A stretch of DNA of 49,657 nucleotides, taken from a virus. Below the pieces are notes generated by a model, which was not told the origin of the DNA, did no database searches, and was given only the letters and a program-made list of their open reading frames with translations. The position numbers and the translations under genes were made by a program. The stretch is from IMG/VR virus record IMGVR_UViG_3300017746_000021, positions 1 through 49,657 of that record; one strand, written 5' to 3'. The stretch's first letter is position 1; every line of letters starts with the position of its first letter. Below, piece by piece: positions 24,213 to 31,788 of this stretch.

Positions 24213-24796
24213 TTGCTGATGATTTTGGTTGTCGCTACAAAGATATCATCATTCATTGTGTAGAACATCTCAGTAACATCCTTCATGAAACTATTCACTT
24301 GTTCATCTGTAAGTTTTGTAGAGTACGCGAAGGATGGAGCTTCCTCTCCAGCTAGAACATTGATACCTGTGTGACCCAATGCTGCATCATCCTTCACATG
24401 TGTGATGCTGACACTACACTTCCCATGAGGTTGTATGATACCTCTTTGATTGTGTTCAGCATGTACGATCAGGTCATCTCCATCAACTTCGATTGGTTTG
24501 TTGATATAACTCTGCAGTATGTTAGCTACACTAGTGTTGAACAATCGTTGATATGCAATAGCACCAAATGCATTCAAGTTAGGAATCTCCCAAAGAAAAT
24601 TGACAGCATCCTGACTATAGATAAATTCATTCTTCAGGACATCCTCCTGGTCTATCATACCATCAATCTCAACTTTCATAGGAGCTCTAAACGCTACAAT
24701 ATTACCAATTGGTAACACTCTACTACGGTAAAAGCTATAGGCAAACCTGTTGTGCAACAGATTACCGTCGTACATCTTTATATTCTCAACAATCAT
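24209..24796 (-). CDS. DUF366 family protein (possible 7-deazaguanine pathway enzyme)
   Basis: 195 residues. The order of motifs fits DUF366, otherwise known mostly from archaea: HNRFAYSFYR, IGNIVAFRAPMKVEIDGMIDQEDV, NEFIYSQDAVNFLWEIPN, YQRLFNT, VDGDDLIVH, KCSVSITHV and LGHTGINVLAG. The function is not established to my knowledge. I recall, unverified, a proposal that a DUF366-type protein (DpdL) decarboxylates 7-carboxy-7-deazaguanine in phages. QueE, which makes that compound, is encoded 5.3 kb away on the same strand. A TATAAT lies 6 nt upstream of the ATG. Confidence 0.65.
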   Translation of the reverse strand: MIVENIKMYDGNLLHNRFAYSFYRSRVLPIGNIVAFRAPMKVEIDGMIDQEDVLKNEFIYSQDAVNFLWEIPNLNAFGAIAYQRLFNTSVANILQSYINKPIEVDGDDLIVHAEHNQRGIIQPHGKCSVSITHVKDDAALGHTGINVLAGEEAPSFAYSTKLTDEQVNSFMKDVTEMFYTMNDDIFVATTKIISK

Positions 24797-24802
24797 AAAT
24801 CT

Positions 24803-24808
24803 ATTATA
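24803..24808 (-). promoter_or_regulatory. -10 element TATAAT
   Basis: TATAAT on the minus strand, 6 nt before the ATG of the DUF366 gene. The surrounding AT-rich sequence offers a second overlapping candidate about 8 nt further upstream. Confidence 0.45.
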
Positions 24809-24826
24809 TATTATAAATTAACAAAA

Positions 24827-25240
24827 TCAACTTATACTATTCTTGATATGAGTTGTTGACACTCCGTGTAATCTGTCAACTCTTTTGATCTGTATATCGT
24901 TACCAATCGCATACGTGATCGCTAACTCATGTTCTGGTACACCCTGTTTTCCAAACTCCTCTCCGATGACGAATATATCTGGTTGAAATAATTTCAATTG
25001 TGTTGTTTGATCCGGATCAGTATATATAAACACATCATCAACATATTTGATAGATCTTATCATTTCTGATCTGTTATGTTCATTAATAGTTGGTGACGTA
25101 CCTTTGTGTAATCTTACCAGATCGTCACTACAAACACCCACGATTAAAAAATCACCACATCTCTTAGCAGTCTTAATAATATTCAAATGACCTACATGTA
25201 TCAAGTCCCATACACCCGGTGTATAAACAACACGGTTCAT
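24827..25240 (-). CDS. TagD/RfaE-like cytidylyltransferase
   Basis: 137 residues. Nucleotidyltransferase fold with GVWDLIHVGHLNII (HVGH motif, about residues 15-18) and the second signature RLHGVSTTHI at the C-terminus, close to the RTEGISTT motif of glycerol-3-phosphate cytidylyltransferases. It probably makes a CDP-activated alditol or sugar phosphate. Its gene overlaps the downstream end of the 367-residue transferase by 4 bp, so product and user may be coupled. Confidence 0.75.
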   Translation of the reverse strand: MNRVVYTPGVWDLIHVGHLNIIKTAKRCGDFLIVGVCSDDLVRLHKGTSPTINEHNRSEMIRSIKYVDDVFIYTDPDQTTQLKLFQPDIFVIGEEFGKQGVPEHELAITYAIGNDIQIKRVDRLHGVSTTHIKNSIS

Positions 25241-26340
25241 ATTACACTATTCAACACCTCTACAATACCTGGGGGTGTTGTATCGTAAATGAATTGTCTA
25301 CTAAGTTGTTCAGATATTGATTTATAATCAGACTGTTTGATCAAATCAATCTTACTCTGTAAATTTGTTGTTGTTATGCATTTGTCAACATTAAATCTAG
25401 GTCCGATTGAGCTTGAATACTGTACTCTGGAGTAAATTTCATCTAAAACAGTTTCCATTGTATTAGATTCTTGTGAGTGTTTATCACCCCACTCACCGTC
25501 GTTAATGATTATAATCGGTATAGCACCACACATCAAAGCCTCAACATACGTGCTTGATTCTACAGTGAGCCAAAACTTACCAATCTTAGTACCGTGTTGA
25601 AATAGCACACCACCTGTGTCGTGAAAATCTTTAGGTAGTGGGTGTAGAGGTCTCTTATCTTTACGTTTTATTTTCGACCCAACATCCGTATATGCCTTCA
25701 TGTTGTGTGTTTTGTAATACACATACTTGAACGTATCAGTTATGTGTTCAGGTATTTTGTAACCTATCCAACGATTGCTATCCATGATTAACAAAGTATC
25801 ATCTGGTGTACCATTGAATTGTGAACATATATCATCATCAAGATACAACAACCTATCGTCATCACATGGTGTCATTTTCAAACCTTCTCGTGACACAGTT
25901 TTCCACCACTGACTTTCATAATAGGTTATACCATGCTGCTGACAGAACATAGTTTGAGGTTTGGTGAACACTATATTACCAATATGATTTTTGACCAAGC
26001 GAGATGACGTCTCTGCGTAACCACCCATAATATCATGCTCTATATCCAACCACTTAACATTCGTATGCTTATTATCATAATATGTTATCCATTTTATCCA
26101 GAATGGATTACCGTTGTGAGTGACCATGATAATAGTATCATACTTCAACTCATCCATTTTATTTCGAAACTCTGTCATCGCACAAAGTTTAGAGTTATTC
26201 AAATATACGGTCATCTTACTACTTCCAAGAAATCCGGTTGTAGGTATTGATATAACATCAACGTTAGTGCTGATCTGATTAAACACAGGTTGTACAAACG
26301 GTATGAACATCCATTCACATATTACACAGCATTTACTCAT
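25237..26340 (-). CDS. Predicted GT-B-type transferase, 367 aa
   Basis: The C-terminal half has KFWLTVESSTYVEALMCGAIPIII, the shape of the donor-binding region in GT-B glycosyltransferases and teichoic-acid-type glycerophosphotransferases. The N-terminal half has alternating strands and helices (DTIIMVTHNGNPFWIKW). Adjacency to a TagD-like enzyme makes a CDP-dependent transferase plausible. Family not certain; an exostosin-like fold is an alternative. It overlaps the methyltransferase gene by 8 bp. Confidence 0.5.
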   Translation of the reverse strand: MSKCCVICEWMFIPFVQPVFNQISTNVDVISIPTTGFLGSSKMTVYLNNSKLCAMTEFRNKMDELKYDTIIMVTHNGNPFWIKWITYYDNKHTNVKWLDIEHDIMGGYAETSSRLVKNHIGNIVFTKPQTMFCQQHGITYYESQWWKTVSREGLKMTPCDDDRLLYLDDDICSQFNGTPDDTLLIMDSNRWIGYKIPEHITDTFKYVYYKTHNMKAYTDVGSKIKRKDKRPLHPLPKDFHDTGGVLFQHGTKIGKFWLTVESSTYVEALMCGAIPIIIINDGEWGDKHSQESNTMETVLDEIYSRVQYSSSIGPRFNVDKCITTTNLQSKIDLIKQSDYKSISEQLSRQFIYDTTPPGIVEVLNSVI

Positions 26341-26965
26341 GTCTACACTCTACATAATATTGTTTAGTACCATACTTACTTTCCATTTCATCCGGATAGC
26401 ATCGAACTGGTGCTTTGACATCACTGAAAACACTCTTGAACACATCCATATACTCATCAACTGTTCGATAGATGGAGGCATATTCTTCTTTTAGATCGTT
26501 TGAATATTTGTTTATGATTACAGACTCATCATGCTGACATATCACCCTGGAGTAAAAAACTGGAGAGTTGATCTTTTTGAGTAAATTCATCACAGACTCG
26601 GTATCGAATATATAATTCAAAACACCTGTAGATATAGTCACATCAGTCTGTTCTAGTATAATATTACCATCTGTAGAAAAATCACACCGATTAGTTGTAA
26701 CGTCGTCATACAACTCTAAATTGACTAACATTTCCGCTGAAATATCATATGCATAATATTTAGTTATATTTGTTAAGTTTCTCAAACAAGAAATTAACGA
26801 CCCGTCTCCACATCCTAGATCAGTTATAGTCTCACAAGATTGCAATCTAGGTACAAAATAATTTATTTCATGCAATCTTCTCAACTTAATATTAGCGTTG
26901 TATTCTGGAAAGGCTTTCTGGTTTTTCCAGAAGTTTACAGATACTGTGTTAGGGTCATCTCTCAT
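26333..26965 (-). CDS. SAM-dependent methyltransferase (class I)
   Basis: 210 residues. Motif I is ITDLGCGDGSLIS (about residues 44-56), followed by YYAYDISAEML (motif II) and QTDVTISTGVLNYI (motif IV region). The C-terminal part is poorly conserved. The target is unknown: glycan methylation fits the neighbours, but small-molecule or DNA targets are not excluded. It starts in a 4-bp overlap with the sulfotransferase-like gene. Confidence 0.75.
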   Translation of the reverse strand: MRDDPNTVSVNFWKNQKAFPEYNANIKLRRLHEINYFVPRLQSCETITDLGCGDGSLISCLRNLTNITKYYAYDISAEMLVNLELYDDVTTNRCDFSTDGNIILEQTDVTISTGVLNYIFDTESVMNLLKKINSPVFYSRVICQHDESVIINKYSNDLKEEYASIYRTVDEYMDVFKSVFSDVKAPVRCYPDEMESKYGTKQYYVECRHE

Positions 26966-27522
26966 AACCTGAAAACAGACTCCATGTTATTAATTCGATC
27001 TCTAAAATTATTATATATCGGCATTTTAGAGATCTTCTTTGGTGTATCTCTATATTTGTTTTCTGGAAATCCATCAAATGACACATTCAAAAACTGTTCA
27101 ATTTTATTTAAATTACTCCACATTTTCTCAAATCTGATGAAAACTATATCATAGTTCCTTTCTTTTAATTTGTAGTAATTGTCAAAAAATTCTTCATACT
27201 TAACCTTATCAATATCATCACGCACGTAATCCTCTCTTGAGCTTATGATCTTCGGATCAACACCAATATTGATCCAGTGTCTTTCTGAAAAGGAATCATT
27301 ACAATGAATAGAATATTCTGGTTCACTGTATATAAAAACGACATGATGGTTAGTTAGGTCATCAACAAGTTTGTTCGTGAAATGTTCACCATCAACCTCA
27401 CACAACTTATTTGAAGGTTTTCTGGTATGTATGTGATGACATGTTCCGAATTTCTTCAAATGGTTGACAAGCAACCAACTACCACTACCACCATATGAAC
27501 ATACATAAAATGTTTTACTCAT
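26962..27522 (-). CDS. Sulfotransferase-like protein
   Basis: 186 residues. The N-terminal CSYGGSGSWLLVNHLKKFG looks like the PAPS-binding P-loop-type motif of sulfotransferases (Ser-Gly-Ser-x-x-Leu form). VVFIYSEPEYSIHC resembles the second motif, where the usual Arg is missing. C-terminal features such as KIEQFLNVSFDGFPENKY match the LxxFL region. It lies inside a glycosyltransferase cluster, so sulfation of a glycan is a reasonable guess. Confidence is limited by the changed second motif. Confidence 0.5.
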   Translation of the reverse strand: MSKTFYVCSYGGSGSWLLVNHLKKFGTCHHIHTRKPSNKLCEVDGEHFTNKLVDDLTNHHVVFIYSEPEYSIHCNDSFSERHWINIGVDPKIISSREDYVRDDIDKVKYEEFFDNYYKLKERNYDIVFIRFEKMWSNLNKIEQFLNVSFDGFPENKYRDTPKKISKMPIYNNFRDRINNMESVFRL

Positions 27523-27525
27523 ACA

Positions 27526-28701
27526 TCACCGCGTCATTTGCTCTATAATCTCACTACCAACATCTAGTGGTGATCTGTTGAATATTGCATTAGATGGTTT
27601 AATACGTCTATGTTTTCTGTTGAGCTGTTGTTCAATCTTTTCACGTGTATCATTAATATCATATGGCTTGCAATAATTGATCAACCCACCGACATTACCA
27701 TCTCCACGTTTATATTGTAGATATTCTTTACAACTAGTCCATATACTACTCACAACTGGGCACCCTAGATACAGTGCTTCTAGGTACGTATAACCTGGTA
27801 GCTCGTGAAAGGCTGGACCTACACAAACACTCGCATGTTCAAAAGCAGAGCGTAGTGTGTTGATTTCGAGCTTCTTCCCACCCGGCATGTTTACAACCTT
27901 AAATCTACCACTGGTTTGAGTAGCATGCTCCTCGCTAACTAATATCACATCAACATCAAGCATCTTGGAGAAATTTTTAAGTGTCTCAGTATACCATGGC
28001 TGGTAACCACGAGTCGCAACAAACACAACTGGCAGACCAATACCATCACACGCGGCAAGTGTCATCAATTGATTCTTCCTTGTTTCTAATCTACCCACTT
28101 GTAAAATATAATTTCTACTAGTCAGTCCTGTAAGCTCTAGAAAACTGTCATCAGATGATGTATTTTTCCACATATCACTTGTACCTGTCGTCCAATGTAC
28201 TGCGCATGTATTCGCATCTGGACAATCTCTTAACATTGTACTCTCTTCAAACTGACTATTAGCAACACACAGACGGCTATGTCTTAGTACATGTTGATTT
28301 AATAATTGTATTGTTGGTGGTGGTTGTGCAAAGTAACCGATTACCTCAGGAACTTTTCGTAAAGTATCAATATTAACTTGCTTAGAATCGGGGTGCTTGA
28401 CTATAGCTGTAATTGCTCGTGTGAACCCCATCATGGTGCTAAAGTATGTAAGAAAATCTTCATGGAAGCCAATCAATCCAAACGGTTGTTTACTTTCCTT
28501 CAATGTCTGAAAATTCTTCGTTTGATCGAGACATGTATTAGATAAGAATACATATCTACAATCTTTAAGATCCTCGGAGTTTTTTCCTGTCTTTACAGAT
28601 GCTCCTTTAAGTTTTAAACCATCTCGTATCGTGTATAGAGCACGTAGATCACCACCCCATTGAGATTCATTTTCTCTTGTAACTATACCAATGTCATACA
28701 C
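27526..28701 (-). CDS. Glycosyltransferase family 4-like protein
   Basis: 391 residues. The GT-B C-terminal domain is clear: NYILQVGRLETRKNQ, then FKVVNMPGG, and PAFHELPGYTYLEALYLGCPVV with the E-x7-E-type motif. The N-terminal domain starts at GIVTRENESQWGGDLRAL. It begins at GTG 28701, which lies in one arm of a 9-bp inverted repeat. It heads the glycan cluster. Confidence 0.75.
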   Translation of the reverse strand: MYDIGIVTRENESQWGGDLRALYTIRDGLKLKGASVKTGKNSEDLKDCRYVFLSNTCLDQTKNFQTLKESKQPFGLIGFHEDFLTYFSTMMGFTRAITAIVKHPDSKQVNIDTLRKVPEVIGYFAQPPPTIQLLNQHVLRHSRLCVANSQFEESTMLRDCPDANTCAVHWTTGTSDMWKNTSSDDSFLELTGLTSRNYILQVGRLETRKNQLMTLAACDGIGLPVVFVATRGYQPWYTETLKNFSKMLDVDVILVSEEHATQTSGRFKVVNMPGGKKLEINTLRSAFEHASVCVGPAFHELPGYTYLEALYLGCPVVSSIWTSCKEYLQYKRGDGNVGGLINYCKPYDINDTREKIEQQLNRKHRRIKPSNAIFNRSPLDVGSEIIEQMTR

Positions 28702-28722
28702 ATGTATATTTAAACATGTGTA
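28697..28722 (-). promoter_or_regulatory. 9-bp perfect inverted repeat around a late-promoter-like core
   Basis: Arms TACACATGT (28697-28705) and ACATGTGTA (28714-28722) with an 8-nt AT-only spacer. The minus-strand reading contains TTTAAATA (28707-28714) 5 nt before the GTG start at 28701. The repeat could be an operator, or an RNA hairpin covering the start codon. Confidence 0.5.
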
Positions 28723-28731
28723 CTACAGAAA

Positions 28732-28992
28732 TCAAATACCTTTCGTGAGAAACTTGATTGCTTTTTGAAACTCTCTAATAACAGTATGTCTGTTTCGACC
28801 TTCTGCTTGAATCTGAGCACCATTTTCATCTTCTGTAACAACTGGTGCTGTTTGTCTTTTGAATTCTTCTTGAAATGCGGAGATAAAATCTTGACTCAGT
28901 TTCAATTTTGCTGGAAATCTTTCACGGACTACTGTTTTCAGTAGACCATACTTTTCTAGAATAGTTTCGTAACTCTGATTATAATTGTTCAT
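28732..28992 (-). CDS. Hypothetical helical protein, 86 aa
   Basis: Start ATG 28992 is preferred to the TTG just before it, as AATAAATA ends 6 nt upstream. The product is helical and charged (ETILEKYGLLKTVVRERFP, then IREFQKAIKFLTKG). No family recognised. Confidence 0.5.
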   Translation of the reverse strand: MNNYNQSYETILEKYGLLKTVVRERFPAKLKLSQDFISAFQEEFKRQTAPVVTEDENGAQIQAEGRNRHTVIREFQKAIKFLTKGI

Positions 28993-28998
28993 CAATAT

Positions 28999-29006
28999 TA
29001 TTTATT
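28999..29006 (-). promoter_or_regulatory. T4-type late promoter (AATAAATA)
   Basis: 6 nt upstream of ATG 28992; it overlaps the 3' end of the previous gene. Confidence 0.5.
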
Positions 29007-29625
29007 TAATACCGAAAGCTTTCTCGAGTTCTTCAAGTTCTCCAGGATCAATTATACCTTGAGCACCTATTGAATCTCCCTGTTCATCCATATAAAGAGA
29101 TATGATCTCTACTCGTTGTTCGGCATCTCCAAACAACTCAATAACCGGTGGTCTGTCATCCTTTATAAAGAACGGAGATTCATCTTCTTGCCACTTACTA
29201 TTGACTGCTGTGTATAGATTCTGTATCTCATCGAAATCAGAACTCACATCTGTATCGTCATGCTTGGTGTTTGGTACATAAAACACAACATCTACAAACT
29301 TCATCGACTCTGCAACGATTGGTAAGCATTTTTGAATGAATTCGTCTTCATAGTCATGACCTTTAGCATTAGCCCATATACTATATACTATATTATCAAT
29401 TGCAGATCCATGGTAATATATATGATCATTATTTCTATGCTGCTGCATTTCATCAATAATCTTATTAAGATTCTCCCACTGTTCTTGCTGGCTTGTTACT
29501 AACGATATATCATCTGGAGTGTAACTATTAACACTCGATTGTAGGTAGTTGGGCCATTTGTCAGTGAACTTATCAAAAAAGCTACTTGTGTATAATTGTG
29601 TTAAGCCAGTAAAGGATATTCTCAT
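29002..29625 (-). CDS. NadR-like kinase homologue with a degraded P-loop
   Basis: 207 residues. The opening RISFTGLTQLYTSSFFDKF aligns with VSFTGAQSTGKTTLLDVC of the kinase at 6914-7504, but the Gly-Lys-Thr of Walker A is absent. Further on, YYHGSAIDNIVYSIWANAKG parallels YLLDRCVVDGYVYSLYLHRHG, where the DR is lost. A strand DVVFYVPNT and an acidic loop follow. It is therefore a probable non-catalytic paralogue. It overlaps the phosphoribosyltransferase gene by 4 bp. Confidence 0.6.
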   Translation of the reverse strand: MRISFTGLTQLYTSSFFDKFTDKWPNYLQSSVNSYTPDDISLVTSQQEQWENLNKIIDEMQQHRNNDHIYYHGSAIDNIVYSIWANAKGHDYEDEFIQKCLPIVAESMKFVDVVFYVPNTKHDDTDVSSDFDEIQNLYTAVNSKWQEDESPFFIKDDRPPVIELFGDAEQRVEIISLYMDEQGDSIGAQGIIDPGELEELEKAFGIK

Positions 29626-30095
29626 TTACTATTATTTAATTCCCACGGGTAAACAATCCACTTGTAGGATTTCTCCGCGAAATATCTAGGTGTAATTTTT
29701 GATTTAGGTTTGAGTATTAAAGAGACGAATCTGGTATTATCAATTTCCTTGCAGATATTTTTTCTTAGAAAGAGAAATGTTTCACCAGTATCGCAAATAT
29801 CATCAACAATCAAAGTACAACCAGTGCTAGATTTGAGCGTCCATATATCTGTCTTAGTTAATTGTTGATACATGACTGGTTCACGTTTCTTTCTACTAGT
29901 TGTATACGACTTGACACCTAAACTATATATACGATCGATATCTAGTTCATGGGCTAACACAGTTGCTGGTACAAGACCACCTCTAGATAATGCAATTATG
30001 TTACCTACTTTTTCGTTCTGTAACTTAATACTATTTGAGATGATCTTACATAAATCATGTATATCACGCCACGACTGTGTATAATCGTTAGACAC
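29622..30095 (-). CDS. Type I phosphoribosyltransferase (XGPRT/Gpt-like)
   Basis: 157 residues. IIALSRGGLVPATVLAHEL is the N-terminal PPi-loop region as in xanthine-guanine phosphoribosyltransferase. CTLIVDDICDTGETF is the PRPP-binding motif (about residues 94-108). The C-terminal FAEKSYKWIVYPWE agrees with Gpt. It overlaps queE by 8 bp. A guanine-type PRTase next to 7-deazaguanine synthesis genes could handle released guanine or a deazapurine base; this is inference. Confidence 0.75.
   Translation of the reverse strand: MSNDYTQSWRDIHDLCKIISNSIKLQNEKVGNIIALSRGGLVPATVLAHELDIDRIYSLGVKSYTTSRKKREPVMYQQLTKTDIWTLKSSTGCTLIVDDICDTGETFLFLRKNICKEIDNTRFVSLILKPKSKITPRYFAEKSYKWIVYPWELNNSK
29633..29640 (-). 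promoter_or_regulatory. Weak late-promoter-like element (ATTAAATA)
   Basis: Two mismatches from TATAAATA, 7 nt before ATG 29625; it lies inside the upstream gene's last codons. Confidence 0.35.
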
Positions 30096-30900
30096 CAGTT
30101 AGTTTATCCCAAGCTGATACGTGTAATCTAGTCAACCCAATATATCCATACTTCTTTGCAACCTCTAGACAAAATCTAGTACGTTCATGAAAGTCAGCCT
30201 GATTATCTAAACCAGGCATCATGATAACTCTTTTAGGGTCGATATTGAAAGGTCTAATAAAATCTCTCTCAATCTCTTTAACACAATCCTCAGTACTGAT
30301 AACAAACTTAAACCAATAATTGTCATGTGACATTATTCTCTCTAGAGCTTTAGGTACAATTCTTCTATCTTTAGACATACCACTATTCTCAAGCTTAACA
30401 GAACAGTTTATTTGATGGATATAGTCAAATAGATCATCATTGATGTAAATGGTACCATTAGTCTCAATTTCATTATATGGGTAAGCGCTATGTGAGCCAC
30501 CCAACCAATCTAGGAAGGCAACAATTGAGTGTTGATTTTTTGGTATGGTAGGTTCTCCACCAGTCCATATCAGATTGACTCTTCTTCCCTTCACCCAATC
30601 AAAAATTCTGTCTTGCTTCCATCTATCAACAAGGTAGCTAAATTCTTTCTCTAGACCCTTTCTCCACACATACTCTGTGTCACACCACCATGTTGCCTTT
30701 CCTTCTTTCATGAGACTACCATCACGACCACCACACATTAAATTACATGCTTTCAATCTAATAAAGTAAGCTGGGTAACCTGTTGTGTTACCCTCACATT
30801 GTACAGAGTAGAAATCTTCAGATATATTTAAAGTGTCATATACACGTTCACCTTGAACGGTACTAACCTGAGTTTCAGCTTTATTTAGTATCTGAGTCAT
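30088..30900 (-). CDS. queE: QueE-like radical SAM 7-carboxy-7-deazaguanine synthase
   Basis: 270 residues from ATG 30900, which overlaps the upstream gene by 20 bp; a longer frame to 30981 overlaps it by 101 bp. ISEDFYSVQCEGNTTGYP is the QueE opening. RLKACNLMC supplies two cluster cysteines and WWCDTEYVW the third, with about 16 residues between the second and third instead of the usual two. WTGGEPTIPK is the SAM-binding GGEP motif, and NEIETNGTI fits the family. The enzyme converts 6-carboxytetrahydropterin to 7-carboxy-7-deazaguanine. Confidence 0.82.
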   Translation of the reverse strand: MTQILNKAETQVSTVQGERVYDTLNISEDFYSVQCEGNTTGYPAYFIRLKACNLMCGGRDGSLMKEGKATWWCDTEYVWRKGLEKEFSYLVDRWKQDRIFDWVKGRRVNLIWTGGEPTIPKNQHSIVAFLDWLGGSHSAYPYNEIETNGTIYINDDLFDYIHQINCSVKLENSGMSKDRRIVPKALERIMSHDNYWFKFVISTEDCVKEIERDFIRPFNIDPKRVIMMPGLDNQADFHERTRFCLEVAKKYGYIGLTRLHVSAWDKLTGV

Positions 30901-31111
30901 CTTCTTGCTTGGTTGAGAAGTACCGATTGATGGTATCAATAACTTCATCACATTTATTGATCTCCTTAATTTTTCTCTCAATTTCTAGACCTAAGTCTCC
31001 ATGCTCGCCAACCCCAACAGGTTTGTCAAGATACACAGATAAGTCTGCAATCGCTATATCTTTAATACCAATGTATTTGTTTAGTATTCCGGTAATGTAT
31101 TTATCTTTCAT
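30881..31111 (-). CDS. Small hypothetical protein between queD and queE, 76 aa
   Basis: Start ATG 31111 lies one base after the queD stop; a longer frame from 31138 would overlap queD. Features are GILNKYIGIKDIAIADL, VGVGEHGDLGLEIERKI and a helical KCDEVIDTINRYF. Its tight placement between QueD and QueE suggests a role in, or dosage linkage to, that pathway. No family named. Confidence 0.55.
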   Translation of the reverse strand: MKDKYITGILNKYIGIKDIAIADLSVYLDKPVGVGEHGDLGLEIERKIKEINKCDEVIDTINRYFSTKQEDDSDTK

Positions 31112-31112
31112 A

Positions 31113-31754
31113 TTAAATTCCAAATGTACCTCTCTCATCAGCCCAACGACCCTCTGTCTTTCTGGCAGTCAGCGGAGCTGCTTTCTTAGCGAATGGTGGT
31201 CTTGTGATATTGTTTTGTTGTTTATTCTCTACTACACTCGCGATGTCTTCCGCGATTTCCTCTGTAGTACTATCTTCATTACAACCAGTGTTCATCACTG
31301 TCTTGTGATTGTCTAAATTAACTTCATAGATAGCAGAATTATTTTCATGTTCAAAAACTTCTGCTTTGATACATCTACATCTACCATTAGTAAGTTGATT
31401 TACATAAGCATCAGCTGCTTGATAGCAAAACTCTGCGAATCTCTCTACACCTACACCTCCATCCATTACACGTAAATCACAAACACCAGCTCTTTCCAAC
31501 TCGCTAAATCTATCGAGCTCCGGGTCGTCTTCTGATATACATAGAGTATGGTCGAATTGTGTTTGTAATATAGCTTTTAACTGCTTCAAGCCACCAAAAT
31601 CAACAACCCAGTTGTTACTATCAAGTTCCTCCGCTTCAAACCAAAATTTGGCCGTTAATCTATAACCGTGTAAAAACCTACAATGGCTTGTAGCATTAGG
31701 TTGTCTGAATGCACAGCTACCTAGTTCAATAATTTTAGTACTCTTAAATGACAT
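31113..31754 (-). CDS. queD: QueD-like 6-carboxytetrahydropterin synthase
   Basis: 213 residues, longer than bacterial QueD (about 120). The first 150 residues fit the PTPS/QueD fold: ATSHCRFLHGYRLTAKFWF with the catalytic Cys, NWVVDFGGLKQLK, and FDHTLCISEDDP. The last zinc-ligand His of the usual LHGH is Tyr here (LHGY), and the first His is displaced. The C-terminal about 60 residues are a charged, probably disordered tail (KKAAPLTARKTEGRW). It should supply the substrate of QueE. Confidence 0.78.
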   Translation of the reverse strand: MSFKSTKIIELGSCAFRQPNATSHCRFLHGYRLTAKFWFEAEELDSNNWVVDFGGLKQLKAILQTQFDHTLCISEDDPELDRFSELERAGVCDLRVMDGGVGVERFAEFCYQAADAYVNQLTNGRCRCIKAEVFEHENNSAIYEVNLDNHKTVMNTGCNEDSTTEEIAEDIASVVENKQQNNITRPPFAKKAAPLTARKTEGRWADERGTFGI

Positions 31755-31760
31755 ATCTAT

Positions 31761-31766
31761 ATTATA
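31761..31766 (-). promoter_or_regulatory. -10 element TATAAT before queD
   Basis: TATAAT on the minus strand, 6 nt from the ATG at 31754. It would give the queD-queE-PRTase operon a leaderless non-late transcript. Confidence 0.45.
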
Positions 31767-31788
31767 AGATATGTTTGAAATAGTTCAA

